The translations under genes were made by a program, and so were the position numbers. 54,331 nucleotides of DNA from Lachnospiraceae bacterium UBA2864 (GTDB lineage: Bacteria; Bacillota; Clostridia; Lachnospirales; Lachnospiraceae): the NCBI GenBank assembly GCA_002350525.1, contig DEFA01000050.1:125479-179809 (forward strand), in the 5' to 3' direction. The notes below the pieces were generated by a model. The model had not been told where the DNA came from, did not search any database, and saw only the letters and a list, made by a program, of their open reading frames with translations. Shown one piece after another: positions 41,908 through 50,956 of this stretch. The first letter of the stretch is position 1; every line of letters starts with the position of its first letter.

Positions 41908-43176
41908 TTACAATTCCACGATCAGCTTAAACACCGGTGAAGATTCAACTCTTGCATCACCTCCGTAGTCCCGAACCATACGCCTCAGCATATCCAGTCC
42001 TCCGCCCGTAAGCCTGACTTTGCTTTCCGGAGGTTTACCGTTGTTGGTAAATTCTATAGTCAGTGGTTTATCTCTGACTATATTAATATATAGCTCATCA
42101 CCGCCCGCATGCCTGATGGTATTGGTTATGCATTCATGCATGGCAGTGGCCACTATCTTTTTGCGTTTTTTATCCTGAGGCAGTATTCCCTGAACTCTTA
42201 TGGATACACCCACATCTTTTGCCGTCTTGAACATAAGGCTGTAGTCATCCTGCTTCAGATTTTCCGTATCACTGTCGATAAGCTGAGTATTCTCACGCCA
42301 TCCTTTTATAATCTCACCGAGATTCCCTTCCCCGGATACAAGATATCTCTTTGCGGACAAAAGCGAACGTCCCAGGTTATCATGAACCTTGATCTTAAGT
42401 CCGAGAACCTCTCTTTCTATCGTTACTCGGGTTATGGTATCATTCAGATTCCTCATCCTGTTATTCATACCCTCGAGTCTTTCATTGCCCTCTCTGAGTT
42501 CCATGGATGCCTTATAGAGATTTGTGATCTCCGTGGCAAAAAGCTCATTCAGCAGAACCTCATCAACCCTGATCTGCCTTCTTTTAAGTCTGAATACTCT
42601 TCCGGAAGGAGTCTGGAGAAGAATGTTATCACCCTGATCCAAAACTTCGCATCCTTCACATAATTCATTGTTAGTGAGCGCTTCCCACAGGTAATTAGCA
42701 TTCAGAAGCGGTTTTCCCGTGATATACTCACATAGTGATTCCATTTTGGTATTGACCATTACCGGAACACCCATTTCATTGGAGCATACTATTCCGGCTT
42801 CCATATCATTTATTGCATCTTTTACGGAAGCGAGCGTAACATTGTTCTTGTTCCATCTGTTGAAAAAAAGTATCCATGACACAACCAGCACCGCTACAAG
42901 AAATGTTATGATAATGATGGGAACCGCCGGTATATTTACTACTATTTCCCCGAGTATCGGAAGTCCTTTCATACCCGTCCTGTAATAACTCTTATACAGG
43001 ACTCTGTATGACAGGTACTCAACGATAAGAAGTGTTCCGCTTACCAGCACATATGTTTTACTAAGTCTTTCCGCGATGCTCATTACAAAAAGGATTGCGA
43101 TAAGTATTACAACAGCGAGGACTGTCGCTATAACAACAGCCGCCCATCTCGTACTAAGTTCACCGAAGGTTGTCAT
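41908..43176 (-). CDS. Sensor histidine kinase with HisKA_3-like core
   Basis: A 422-residue protein. Three N-terminal hydrophobic segments (AAVVIATVLAVVILIAILFV; TYVLVSGTLLIVEYL; AVPIIIITFLVAVLVVSWIL) are followed by a PAS-like region (DAINDMEAGIVCSNEMG), a coiled stretch, a His in KIKVHDNLGRSLLSAK matching the HisKA_3 H-box, and a compact ATPase domain with HECITNTIRHAGG (N-box) and LTGGGLDMLRRM (G-box). Its ATG overlaps the stop of the 7TM-type sensor by one base (TAATG), with GGAGG 9 bases upstream. It should phosphorylate the LuxR-type regulator downstream. The signal is unknown. Confidence 0.88.
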   Translation of the reverse strand: MTTFGELSTRWAAVVIATVLAVVILIAILFVMSIAERLSKTYVLVSGTLLIVEYLSYRVLYKSYYRTGMKGLPILGEIVVNIPAVPIIIITFLVAVLVVSWILFFNRWNKNNVTLASVKDAINDMEAGIVCSNEMGVPVMVNTKMESLCEYITGKPLLNANYLWEALTNNELCEGCEVLDQGDNILLQTPSGRVFRLKRRQIRVDEVLLNELFATEITNLYKASMELREGNERLEGMNNRMRNLNDTITRVTIEREVLGLKIKVHDNLGRSLLSAKRYLVSGEGNLGEIIKGWRENTQLIDSDTENLKQDDYSLMFKTAKDVGVSIRVQGILPQDKKRKKIVATAMHECITNTIRHAGGDELYINIVRDKPLTIEFTNNGKPPESKVRLTGGGLDMLRRMVRDYGGDARVESSPVFKLIVEL

Positions 43177-44669
43177 TATGCATCACCTCCCTCGGAAAAG
43201 GCTCCCGCAAGTTCTATCTTCACATCATGCAGATTTTCTATATTACGTTCTATAATCTCCTCAAAGGAATCATACATTTCTATGAGCTTCTTAGATTCAA
43301 CTTTTCCCGAAGCATTAAAGAACCTCTCGCATTTTGCCCCGTAAAGTTCGATATAATCACAGGATTCTTTTATTGAAAGCTCCAGTTCCCTTATATCCAG
43401 ATAATCTCCCGACTCGGCCAGCATCAGAAGATTGCTGACTCTCTTTATATATACGGTAAGGATACATAGTGCCGCAAGAAGCCTCTTATCATAATTGGTT
43501 TCCAGAAAGTCCAGCAGACTCTCGATCTGTCTGAGCTGTGGACTGACTTTCTCCGATATCATATCGTATATCCTTGTCTTCGTAAGGACCGAAAGTTCTT
43601 CTTCCTTCAGTTCTTTCTCAGCCAGAAGGATCTCATGCTCTTCCGACAGATGTTCTCTCACATCCCGAAGTTCCTCCTCTATCTTAACGATATCTCTTAC
43701 ATCATCGATCCAGTATACATATCCGCCGCTGACATGGGATGCTCTTATTATTCTTCCGTCCGAGGTAAGACTCCCCGTAGCTTCCTCACCGCTTCGCTGA
43801 AAGGAAAGCCCTTCCACATTTCCGGCTCTGTAATAAACACGACCTCTTTCATCCGTAATCTCGGCAGATATCGAAGCCTTCTCAAAGATTCGGTCATAAT
43901 TGTAATTACTTCTTATGAGTCCCGTCTGAAGACAGCTTTCCCAAAACCATATGATGCACAGGCAGAAAATGTTCGGCAAAGTGATAAAATTCCTCAGTGC
44001 GAGTCTGAGTCCGCTTATTGCCAGAATACAGTACAGAAGAATTATCAGAAGCGGAGTAAGCATGAGCATTATCTGATATGGTCTTTTGGTATATTTATAC
44101 TTACTGATTATATTGTGCAGCGCGATAAGGAACAGCACTACCGCCCATGCAAGGATCAGATAATATCCCACACCATAGGAATATTCCTTCTCATTTATCC
44201 CACCTTTAAATACAAATACAAATTGATGGAAATTGTTGGTCAGGACCATCACAAACATAGCCGCACCTACCACGAACAACCATTTCTTCTTCCGTACACG
44301 ACTCTCATCGCTTTTTACCCCTATACAATCCGCTATGAAATACGATACAAGCGGGATAAAGATAAGAGGAATATAATACAGATACCACAGATAAATCCTT
44401 ATCATGGCATTTGCATCTCCGTAAAATGCATTATACTTAATATCTTTTACAAACCAATGAAAAAGGAGTAGCGCGGCAATGGCAGTGAAAAGCTGTCTTA
44501 CCCTTGTCGCAACTACTCTGTTTCTTACACTGATACACCAAGCTGATATTAATATTACATATTCGAGCGAAGAGAACGGATTTGACAGAATATAGTCTAA
44601 TGCAAGAACTATGAGTCCTATAACCATACACGTTATCATCCATCTGACAATTTCAGAATCCGACTTCAT
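43176..44669 (-). CDS. 7TM-type sensor protein with a kinase-like C-terminus but no ATPase motif
   Basis: A 497-residue protein. The first ~235 residues have seven hydrophobic segments, as in HisKA_7TM-type sensor kinases. Then comes a PAS-like domain (ASISAEITDERGRVYYRAGNVEGL to GGYVYWIDDVRDI), a long helix (EELRDVREHLSEEHEILLAEKELKEEEL) and a helical end. No H-box with ATPase N or G motifs is seen, so it probably cannot phosphorylate by itself and may work through the next gene, whose start it overlaps. It begins 2 bases after the lipoprotein stop. Confidence 0.78.
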   Translation of the reverse strand: MKSDSEIVRWMITCMVIGLIVLALDYILSNPFSSLEYVILISAWCISVRNRVVATRVRQLFTAIAALLLFHWFVKDIKYNAFYGDANAMIRIYLWYLYYIPLIFIPLVSYFIADCIGVKSDESRVRKKKWLFVVGAAMFVMVLTNNFHQFVFVFKGGINEKEYSYGVGYYLILAWAVVLFLIALHNIISKYKYTKRPYQIMLMLTPLLIILLYCILAISGLRLALRNFITLPNIFCLCIIWFWESCLQTGLIRSNYNYDRIFEKASISAEITDERGRVYYRAGNVEGLSFQRSGEEATGSLTSDGRIIRASHVSGGYVYWIDDVRDIVKIEEELRDVREHLSEEHEILLAEKELKEEELSVLTKTRIYDMISEKVSPQLRQIESLLDFLETNYDKRLLAALCILTVYIKRVSNLLMLAESGDYLDIRELELSIKESCDYIELYGAKCERFFNASGKVESKKLIEMYDSFEEIIERNIENLHDVKIELAGAFSEGGDA

Positions 44670-44671
44670 TC

Positions 44672-44992
44672 CTAATTATCTCCATCTTCTCCCCAGTTTA
44701 GATCTTCAGGAGGTCCGTAGACATCCTCCAGAACATTATCTTCTTCGGTAATGTCACCTGTCATCTCTTCAGGAGGTCCGTAGACTGTAGGTGTTTCATT
44801 ATGGTCTTCCGTTATCTCTTCCGTAGGAGGTCCGTAGACCGCGGAAGGTTCATTATCGTCCTCTGTTGCAGCCTGAGTTGTCACCGGCGGTCCGTACACA
44901 CCCGGCTGCTCATTGTTACCGCAGGCCGAAGTTCCGAATACCACCGATGCCGCAAGGCCTATAAGCGCTATTTTCTTTGAATTCTTTTTCAT
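44672..44992 (-). CDS. Lipoprotein with four VYGPP repeats
   Basis: A 106-residue protein starting at ATG 44992 behind AGAGGG (the frame runs a little further up without need). The signal ends IGLAASVVFGTSACG, with lipobox TSAC. The mature part is acidic and disordered, with VYGPP four times (GVYGPPV, AVYGPPT, TVYGPPE, DVYGPPE), spaced 20-30 residues apart by Glu/Asp/Thr. VYGPP lipoproteins are found in Lachnospiraceae and have no known function. Its place at the head of the sensor/regulator run suggests it is a sensory or target component of that system. Confidence 0.82.
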   Translation of the reverse strand: MKKNSKKIALIGLAASVVFGTSACGNNEQPGVYGPPVTTQAATEDDNEPSAVYGPPTEEITEDHNETPTVYGPPEEMTGDITEEDNVLEDVYGPPEDLNWGEDGDN

Positions 44993-45032
44993 ACTCAAAC
45001 CCTCTTTTTTCCTCACAGAGTTCTCCCGAATA

Positions 45033-46403
45033 TCATGATCTGTCTTTAAAAGGTATATAAACCCTCTCAGGTGCTATACTCTGATATGCAGGTCTGATGA
45101 TCTTATCAACATTTATAAGCTCTTCTATTCTGTGTGCCGACCATCCTACGATTCTTGCTATCGCAAATATCGGTGTGTAAAGTTCTACCGGAATATCAAG
45201 CATGCTGTACACAAAGCCGCTGTAGAAATCCACATTTGCGCTGACGCCCTTATATATCTTACGTTTACGTCCAATGATCTCCGGTGCGAGTTTCTCTATA
45301 TTGCTGTAAAGCTTATATTCTTCTTCCTGATGCTTGCTCACCGCCAGCTTCTCAACAAACTTCTTAAACACTCTTGCTCTCGGATCGGAAATAGCATATA
45401 TGGCATGTCCGATACCGTAGATAAGTCCTGCTTTGTCGAAAGCCTTCTTATCAACTATCTGTTCGAGATAGTATTCCAGTTTCTCAAGATCATCATAATC
45501 AGGTACATTTTCCCTGATATCATCCATCATCTTCATAACCTTTATATTGGCACCACCATGCTTCGGTCCCTTAAGAGAAGACAGTGCGGCAGCTATAACG
45601 GAATAAGTGTCCGAACCGGCACTTGATACCACTCTCGTAGTAAAAGTCGAATTATTTCCGCCGCCGTGTTCCATATGGAGAACGAGAGCCGCATCCAGAA
45701 CCTGTGCCTCAAGCTTTGTATAATGCTTGTCCGGTCTCAGCATTCTTAGAAGATTCTCAGCCGTTGAAAGCTCCGGATCCGGTCTGTGGATATACATACT
45801 CTCATCGCATTCATAATGATTATATGCACAGTAACCGTAAACTGCCAGCATAGGAAATTCACTGATAAGTGCAAGACACTGGCGAAGAACATTCGGAATC
45901 GAAAGGTCTGACACGTTTTCATCATATGCAGCAAGTGTCAGAACCGACTTGGTCATGGAATTCATAATATCATGACTCGGCGCCTTCATTATGATGTCTC
46001 TGGTAAAATTCTTGGGAAGAGTCCTGAGTGAACCCAGTATCTCCCTGAATTCAACAAGCTGATCAGCTGTAGGTAGATTACCAAACAAAAGAAGATATGT
46101 AACTTCTTCAAAGCCGAATCTTTTAAAACCAAAGTCTTTTACAAGATCCATTACATTATATCCCCTGTACCAAAGCTGTCCGTCACAGGGAATCCTTACT
46201 CCGTTTTCTTCCTTCGATGCGATTATCTCGGAAATGTTTGTCACTCCGGTAAGAACGCCTCTTCCGTTCTTATCGCGGAGTCCCCTCTTAACTCCGAGTT
46301 CGTCATAGAGACCCACTCTTACGGAGTCTGCATGTCTGCATACCGATTCGTGCTCTCTCGCAAATTTCTTTACGCTTCTGTCTACCTTGATATTTTCTTC
46401 CAT
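45033..46403 (-). CDS. Citrate synthase
   Basis: A 456-residue citrate (or 2-methylcitrate) synthase of the Si-type family (PF00285), joining acetyl-CoA and oxaloacetate. Catalytic text is present: KHGGANIKVMKMMDD (His of the first site), GIGHAIY (second His) and ANVDFYSGF (Asp). The N-terminus has a clostridial extension of about 50 residues before VGLYDELGVKRGLRDKNG. Other genes for a TCA branch are not in this window; in these anaerobes it feeds glutamate synthesis. It lies 20 bases after mnmA. Confidence 0.93.
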   Translation of the reverse strand: MEENIKVDRSVKKFAREHESVCRHADSVRVGLYDELGVKRGLRDKNGRGVLTGVTNISEIIASKEENGVRIPCDGQLWYRGYNVMDLVKDFGFKRFGFEEVTYLLLFGNLPTADQLVEFREILGSLRTLPKNFTRDIIMKAPSHDIMNSMTKSVLTLAAYDENVSDLSIPNVLRQCLALISEFPMLAVYGYCAYNHYECDESMYIHRPDPELSTAENLLRMLRPDKHYTKLEAQVLDAALVLHMEHGGGNNSTFTTRVVSSAGSDTYSVIAAALSSLKGPKHGGANIKVMKMMDDIRENVPDYDDLEKLEYYLEQIVDKKAFDKAGLIYGIGHAIYAISDPRARVFKKFVEKLAVSKHQEEEYKLYSNIEKLAPEIIGRKRKIYKGVSANVDFYSGFVYSMLDIPVELYTPIFAIARIVGWSAHRIEELINVDKIIRPAYQSIAPERVYIPFKDRS

Positions 46404-46423
46404 TCGCCTTCCCTCCTGCTAAT

Positions 46424-47500
46424 CTAAATAATCACGCCTCCACCAACAACTCTTTCTCCGTCATAAGCAACCAGCGACTGCCCCTTAGTCACCGCTCTGA
46501 CGGGCTCGTCAAATACCATTTTTACTCTGTCCTCACCGGTTCTGTATAGCACTCCGGCGGTTTCTCTTGCTCGGTATCTTATCTTAGCCGAAACCCTCAT
46601 ATTTTCTTTTGCGGCATCGACTGTATTGATAAAGCTCCACTCGGAAGCTTCCACTTCTCTTGTAAAAAGGTCATCGTTACTACCCAATACCACAGTATTG
46701 GACGCCGGAATAATATCGGTTACATATAGCGGTTCCGGCGCGGATATCCCGAGTCCTTTTCTTTGGCCTATCGTATAATGATAATAGCCCTTATGCTTTC
46801 CCATTACATTTCCGGATCTGTCTACAAAGTCTCCTTCTCCGACAGCTCTCTCAAGAACTTCTTCTATAACTCTTGCATAGTTACCGTCGGGAACAAAACA
46901 GATGTCCTGACTGTCCGGCTTGTCGGCATTTATAAGACCGTCAGCTTCTGCAAGAACCCTTGCGTCCTTCTTGGTCATCTCTCCCAGCGGAAGATACAGG
47001 TAAGACAGCTGCTGCTGATTCAGAAAATACAGAACGTAGGTCTGATCCTTGGACCGGTCGACTGCCTTAAGCAGGCACCATTCGCCCAATGTCTCATCAA
47101 ATACCACTCTCGCATAATGTCCCGTAACGATTTTCTCACATTCATACTGTTTCGCACGGACAAGCAGTTCTCCGAATTTCATATATCTGTTGCAGTCGAT
47201 ACATGGATTCGGGGTAGCTCCGTCTATATAAGTTTTTACGAATTTATCAATTACTTTTTCCTTAAAGCCATCCATAAAGTTTACGACATAATAAGGAAAA
47301 TCCAGCTTTGCGGCAACAGCTCTCGCGTCATCCGTATCCTTCATGGAGCAGCAGGTTTTCGTATTGCACATTCCCGCTCTGTCATTATCGTATAATCTCA
47401 TAGTTATTCCGATCGGCTGAACTCCGCTGTTTTTAACTATAAGTGCTGCCACGGAACTGTCTACGCCGCCGCTCATGGCAACCAAATATCTTTTATCCAT
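46424..47500 (-). CDS. mnmA: tRNA-specific 2-thiouridylase MnmA
   Basis: A 358-residue enzyme that adds sulfur to U34 of tRNA for Lys, Glu and Gln. It starts with the PP-loop motif AMSGGVDSSVAALI (about 8-21). The first catalytic Cys is in NTKTCCSMKD-like text at about 50-57; NPCIDCNRYMKFG binds the tRNA, and the second catalytic Cys is in SQDICFVPDGNY (about 198-209). The C-terminal beta-barrel is complete. It precedes citrate synthase by 20 bases. Confidence 0.97.
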   Translation of the reverse strand: MDKRYLVAMSGGVDSSVAALIVKNSGVQPIGITMRLYDNDRAGMCNTKTCCSMKDTDDARAVAAKLDFPYYVVNFMDGFKEKVIDKFVKTYIDGATPNPCIDCNRYMKFGELLVRAKQYECEKIVTGHYARVVFDETLGEWCLLKAVDRSKDQTYVLYFLNQQQLSYLYLPLGEMTKKDARVLAEADGLINADKPDSQDICFVPDGNYARVIEEVLERAVGEGDFVDRSGNVMGKHKGYYHYTIGQRKGLGISAPEPLYVTDIIPASNTVVLGSNDDLFTREVEASEWSFINTVDAAKENMRVSAKIRYRARETAGVLYRTGEDRVKMVFDEPVRAVTKGQSLVAYDGERVVGGGVII

Positions 47501-47537
47501 AATTTATCCTTACATAAGTTTTTTGGAATCCTGCATA

Positions 47538-49085
47538 CTAAAGTAGTGGTGCGATGGTAACCAGAAGTGAATCAACCAGGCGGCCCACCATGGTCCTTCT
47601 GGTATCCTCCTCCCCAAGTTCGCGGCATTCTCTGAAGGTTTCCCTCATATCTTTTTCAAGATCTTCCACCGCTCTGTTCTCGGCAAAATACAGGCCGTCT
47701 TCAAAATGAAGAAACAGACTTCTGTAATCGAAATTAACCGTTCCGACAGTTGCTCTCTGTCCGTCTATAAGAAGACATTTGGAATGTATGAATCCCGGAG
47801 TATACTCATAAACGCGCACATGTTCTTTGAGCAGATGTCTGTAATTTGATTTTGTTACTCTGTATACAACTTTTTTGTCCGGAATGGCCGGAACTACTAT
47901 TCTTACATCAACGCCCCTCTTTGCCGCAAGACAAAAGGCCGTCGTAAGTTCATCGCTCAGAATAAGATAAGGAGTAAATACAAAGATATATCTCTCTGCC
48001 TGGGCAATCATTTCAAGATATATGTTCTCCGACAGCATGACATCATCAAATGGTTCGTCACCGTACGGCTGAGCATAACCTTCGCTTCTTATAATATGGC
48101 TCTTCTTTCCGAGATAACCCTTAACATGCGCATCACTGAAACTTCCGGGAACTATAGCCTCCCACATTTCCAGGAACATGAGGATAAAACTTCTTACGGC
48201 TTCCCCTTCAAGTCTTACGCCGGCATCTTTCCAAATACCGTAAGGGCTGTTGATATTTATATATCTGTCACTCAGATTGATTCCACCGGTAAATGCCACT
48301 TCTCCGTCTATAACCACCATTTTTCTGTGATCACGGTTATTCATAAACGGCGAGAAGAACGGAACAACTTTATTGAACTTAATAGCATGGATATTAGGAG
48401 ACATTTTCTCCAGCTCCATCGGATAATGCTTCGGCAGATACGCTATCGAACCGAAATCATCATACATGATACGGACTTCAACGCCCGCATCGGCTTTTTT
48501 CTTAAGTATCTCAAGTATTGTATTCCATACATGACCTATCTCTATGGTGAAGAATTCCAAGAAAATGAACCTCTCCGCCTTCCTCAGCGACTCTATGATA
48601 GATTGAAAGAGTTCTTCACCGGACTTATAATAGTCAACCTTTGAATTCTTAAATACAGGATAATTTCCATCATTAAGAATATACTTTGAGGTCATGGCCG
48701 ATCTTCGTTTTTCATGCGCCATTTCAGTCAGGATACCGGTATCCTGATTGTAATATTTTCTGAACTTATCATCGGCTGCATCTATCTTTCTCTGGAATCT
48801 TCTTCCCGGCTTTTTTTCTCCGAATAACATATAGTACGGAACTCCGAACACCGGAAAGATAAGTACTATGATTATCCATATGGCCTTATATTCCATTTTT
48901 TGATTCTTACGATTGATGATATATATACAGAAAACTATACTGAGCACTCTGATAACTATATCAAAGTATTTATTCAGTTGATAAACCTGAAGATACAGCA
49001 CGAGCATCCATACAACCTGAATGCAAATAAACACAAAGCTCATGAATACCCGGCTGAAAAGCAGCTTTTTATATTTTTTCTCCAT
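47538..49085 (-). CDS. cls: Cardiolipin synthase (phospholipase D type)
   Basis: A 515-residue membrane enzyme joining two phosphatidylglycerols into cardiolipin. Two N-terminal helices (SFVFICIQVVWMLVLYL; WIIIVLIFPVFGVPYYMLF) precede two HKD motifs: HRKMVVIDGEVAFTGGINL (about 235-253) and HSKCLLIDGQRATVGTVNFD (about 420-439). The start is the ATG at 49085 with AAAGG 6 bases before; a GTG just ahead is less well placed. It precedes mnmA by 37 bases. Confidence 0.94.
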   Translation of the reverse strand: MEKKYKKLLFSRVFMSFVFICIQVVWMLVLYLQVYQLNKYFDIVIRVLSIVFCIYIINRKNQKMEYKAIWIIIVLIFPVFGVPYYMLFGEKKPGRRFQRKIDAADDKFRKYYNQDTGILTEMAHEKRRSAMTSKYILNDGNYPVFKNSKVDYYKSGEELFQSIIESLRKAERFIFLEFFTIEIGHVWNTILEILKKKADAGVEVRIMYDDFGSIAYLPKHYPMELEKMSPNIHAIKFNKVVPFFSPFMNNRDHRKMVVIDGEVAFTGGINLSDRYININSPYGIWKDAGVRLEGEAVRSFILMFLEMWEAIVPGSFSDAHVKGYLGKKSHIIRSEGYAQPYGDEPFDDVMLSENIYLEMIAQAERYIFVFTPYLILSDELTTAFCLAAKRGVDVRIVVPAIPDKKVVYRVTKSNYRHLLKEHVRVYEYTPGFIHSKCLLIDGQRATVGTVNFDYRSLFLHFEDGLYFAENRAVEDLEKDMRETFRECRELGEEDTRRTMVGRLVDSLLVTIAPLL

Positions 49086-49132
49086 CACTAACCTTTAATG
49101 TAATTCTTATCTCGTCCGTTTGTATTATCGTA

Positions 49133-49939
49133 TCAACTTTTCTTGAAGTCCATAATAGCGTCTATTGATGCTTCACATGCAGCTCTGAAGCCCTCCGATT
49201 CAAGCGCTGCAACACCTCTTATGGTAGTTCCTCCCGGAGAACATACCTCATCCTTAAGAATTCCGGGATGTTTTCCGGTCTCAAGTGCAAGTTTTGCCGA
49301 ACCGAGAAGCATCTGCTCCACGAATCTGTAAGCGGTAGCTCTCTGCAGACCATACTTAACTCCGGCATCCGCATAAGCTTCTATCAGAAGGTCCACAAAT
49401 GCAGGACCGCATCCCGCTACGGCTCCGCCGATTCCCATAAGACTTGACGGAAGCTCTTCAACTATTCCTACGGATGCGAAAAGCGCCTTGACAGCATCTC
49501 TTTCCTCTTCCGGGAGACTGTTCTTCTCTTCAAAAAGCAAAACGCCTTCTCCTACCATGGCCGGAGTATTCGGCATAACAAACTGGAATCCCGTCTCCTT
49601 ACCTATATACTGTGAGTACTTATCAAAATCCCATCCAGCCGCAACGGATATCAGATTCTTACCTGCAAGTCCTTCGCAGTCAGCTGCATTCTTTATATCG
49701 GAAAGTACGCTTTCTATCTGATACGGTTTGCAGGCCATAATTATCGTATCAACCGCATTTACAAGTTCTGTAAGACCAGCCACCGGTGTGAAACCTATCT
49801 CCTCGGCATTCTTCTTAAGCTTTTCCTGATTAGGAGCATAAGCGAACACATTCTGTGCCTCTATTGCCTTTTTCCCTATAAAACCTGCGGCAAGAGCCTT
49901 TGCCATATTTCCCATTCCTATAAATCCTAATTTCTTCAT
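49133..49939 (-). CDS. proC: Pyrroline-5-carboxylate reductase
   Basis: A 268-residue enzyme making L-proline from pyrroline-5-carboxylate with NAD(P)H. FIGMGNMAKALAAGFIG is the dinucleotide-binding loop, VMPNTPAMVGEG and VCSPGGTTIRGVAALE are the active-site signatures. The ATG at 49939 (MKKLGFIG) is chosen; a TTG seven codons earlier would also read in frame but is less likely. It lies 30 bases after the YkgJ-type gene. Confidence 0.95.
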   Translation of the reverse strand: MKKLGFIGMGNMAKALAAGFIGKKAIEAQNVFAYAPNQEKLKKNAEEIGFTPVAGLTELVNAVDTIIMACKPYQIESVLSDIKNAADCEGLAGKNLISVAAGWDFDKYSQYIGKETGFQFVMPNTPAMVGEGVLLFEEKNSLPEEERDAVKALFASVGIVEELPSSLMGIGGAVAGCGPAFVDLLIEAYADAGVKYGLQRATAYRFVEQMLLGSAKLALETGKHPGILKDEVCSPGGTTIRGVAALESEGFRAACEASIDAIMDFKKS

Positions 49940-49968
49940 GTTTCCGTTTGGTCCTTTCAAAAAATATA

Positions 49969-50787
49969 TTAATTAATCTTTCTCAGTTCTGCGAGAGCTG
50001 TCTTAAGCCGCTCGTCAAACTGAGTAAAGAAATCATTATCATGATCGTAGCCTTCCATATAGAATATCCTGAGAACCGTTTTCATTACGGCTTTGGTTCC
50101 CTCAGTGGCTCCTTCCCTGAATGCAGCACATTTAAGTATTCTGTATTCTGCTATTCCTTTTTCTTCTATTATCCCGGTATCTCCGACAATTCCCGCATAT
50201 ATGGCAAGGTCCTCTTCGCTGATATTACTGATCCTTAAGGCCTCATTCTCTGCTCTTTCGGTAATCTCACGAACTTTTTTCCTTTCATATTTCAAAAATC
50301 TGTGCCATTTGTTGATAAATGCGGTATGGTGTTCCAGATTCTCGATTCCCAGCCACTTATCCACTTTTATCTTGGTACAGCCTGTCTTTATACACTCTCC
50401 GGTCTGAAGGATATAATCAAATCCTTTATCATTATATAACCTTCCCAATGGGAAGAGCCTGCATATGGACGGTCTGTACTTATGTATGCTGCAACGCTTA
50501 TCGGCATTCAGAAAGCCGCATCCGTTATCCATCTTAATATGAGGAAGAACTATGTTATCTATCATGTCCAGTTCCACAAGGAAGTTAACCAGAAGCTCAT
50601 CAAAGCTCTTTCCCGTTCCTTCTGTCATATGATAAATATCATAGGGATCCAGAACTATACTGTTACCCATATCGCTTTCACAGCATTTCGAACAGCCTTC
50701 GCAGCCGTTAGTATCAACCCTGACCATATCATTTTCAGAATACAGTCTTCCATCAGATATTTCATTTATGTCATCATATCTAAGCAA
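49969..50787 (-). CDS. YkgJ-family cysteine-cluster protein (TTG start)
   Basis: A 272-residue protein. The cysteine cluster TNGCEGCSKCCESDMGNSIV (about 30-50), then CGFLNADKRCSIHKYRPSIC and the CxxxG-type end, matches the YkgJ/Fe-S-type cysteine-cluster family (PF03692). The start is taken as TTG at 50787 (LRYDDI), 8 bases after GGGGGAA: the ATG at 50838 lies at about the transcription start itself, so it cannot be used. The family is thought to bind zinc or an Fe-S cluster; its job is not known. It is followed by proC. Confidence 0.8.
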   Translation of the reverse strand: MLRYDDINEISDGRLYSENDMVRVDTNGCEGCSKCCESDMGNSIVLDPYDIYHMTEGTGKSFDELLVNFLVELDMIDNIVLPHIKMDNGCGFLNADKRCSIHKYRPSICRLFPLGRLYNDKGFDYILQTGECIKTGCTKIKVDKWLGIENLEHHTAFINKWHRFLKYERKKVREITERAENEALRISNISEEDLAIYAGIVGDTGIIEEKGIAEYRILKCAAFREGATEGTKAVMKTVLRIFYMEGYDHDNDFFTQFDERLKTALAELRKIN

Positions 50788-50843
50788 TTTATATTCCCCC
50801 GGAATCGAATAGGAATACTGAAAATTAAAGTAAACCAACGTAT

Positions 50844-50852
50844 ATTATATCA
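50844..50852 (-). promoter_or_regulatory. Promoter (extended -10) of the YkgJ-type gene
   Basis: On the minus strand TGATATAAT gives an extended -10 with transcript start near 50837, supporting the TTG start codon of the gene. Confidence 0.6.
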
Positions 50853-50897
50853 GAAAAACCATAAAAATGAAAAGTATATTGTCAGTAAACCAAAAAA

Positions 50898-50920
50898 CCG
50901 CCCGGCATCAAACCGGGCGG
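50898..50920 (-). terminator. Intrinsic terminator after the Bax inhibitor-1 gene
   Basis: CCGCCCGG pairs with CCGGGCGG around a 7-base loop and runs on the minus strand into TTTTTT. Confidence 0.93.
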
Positions 50921-50956
50921 CAAATGTTATGTTAACTATTTAGCTTTTTATCGCAA

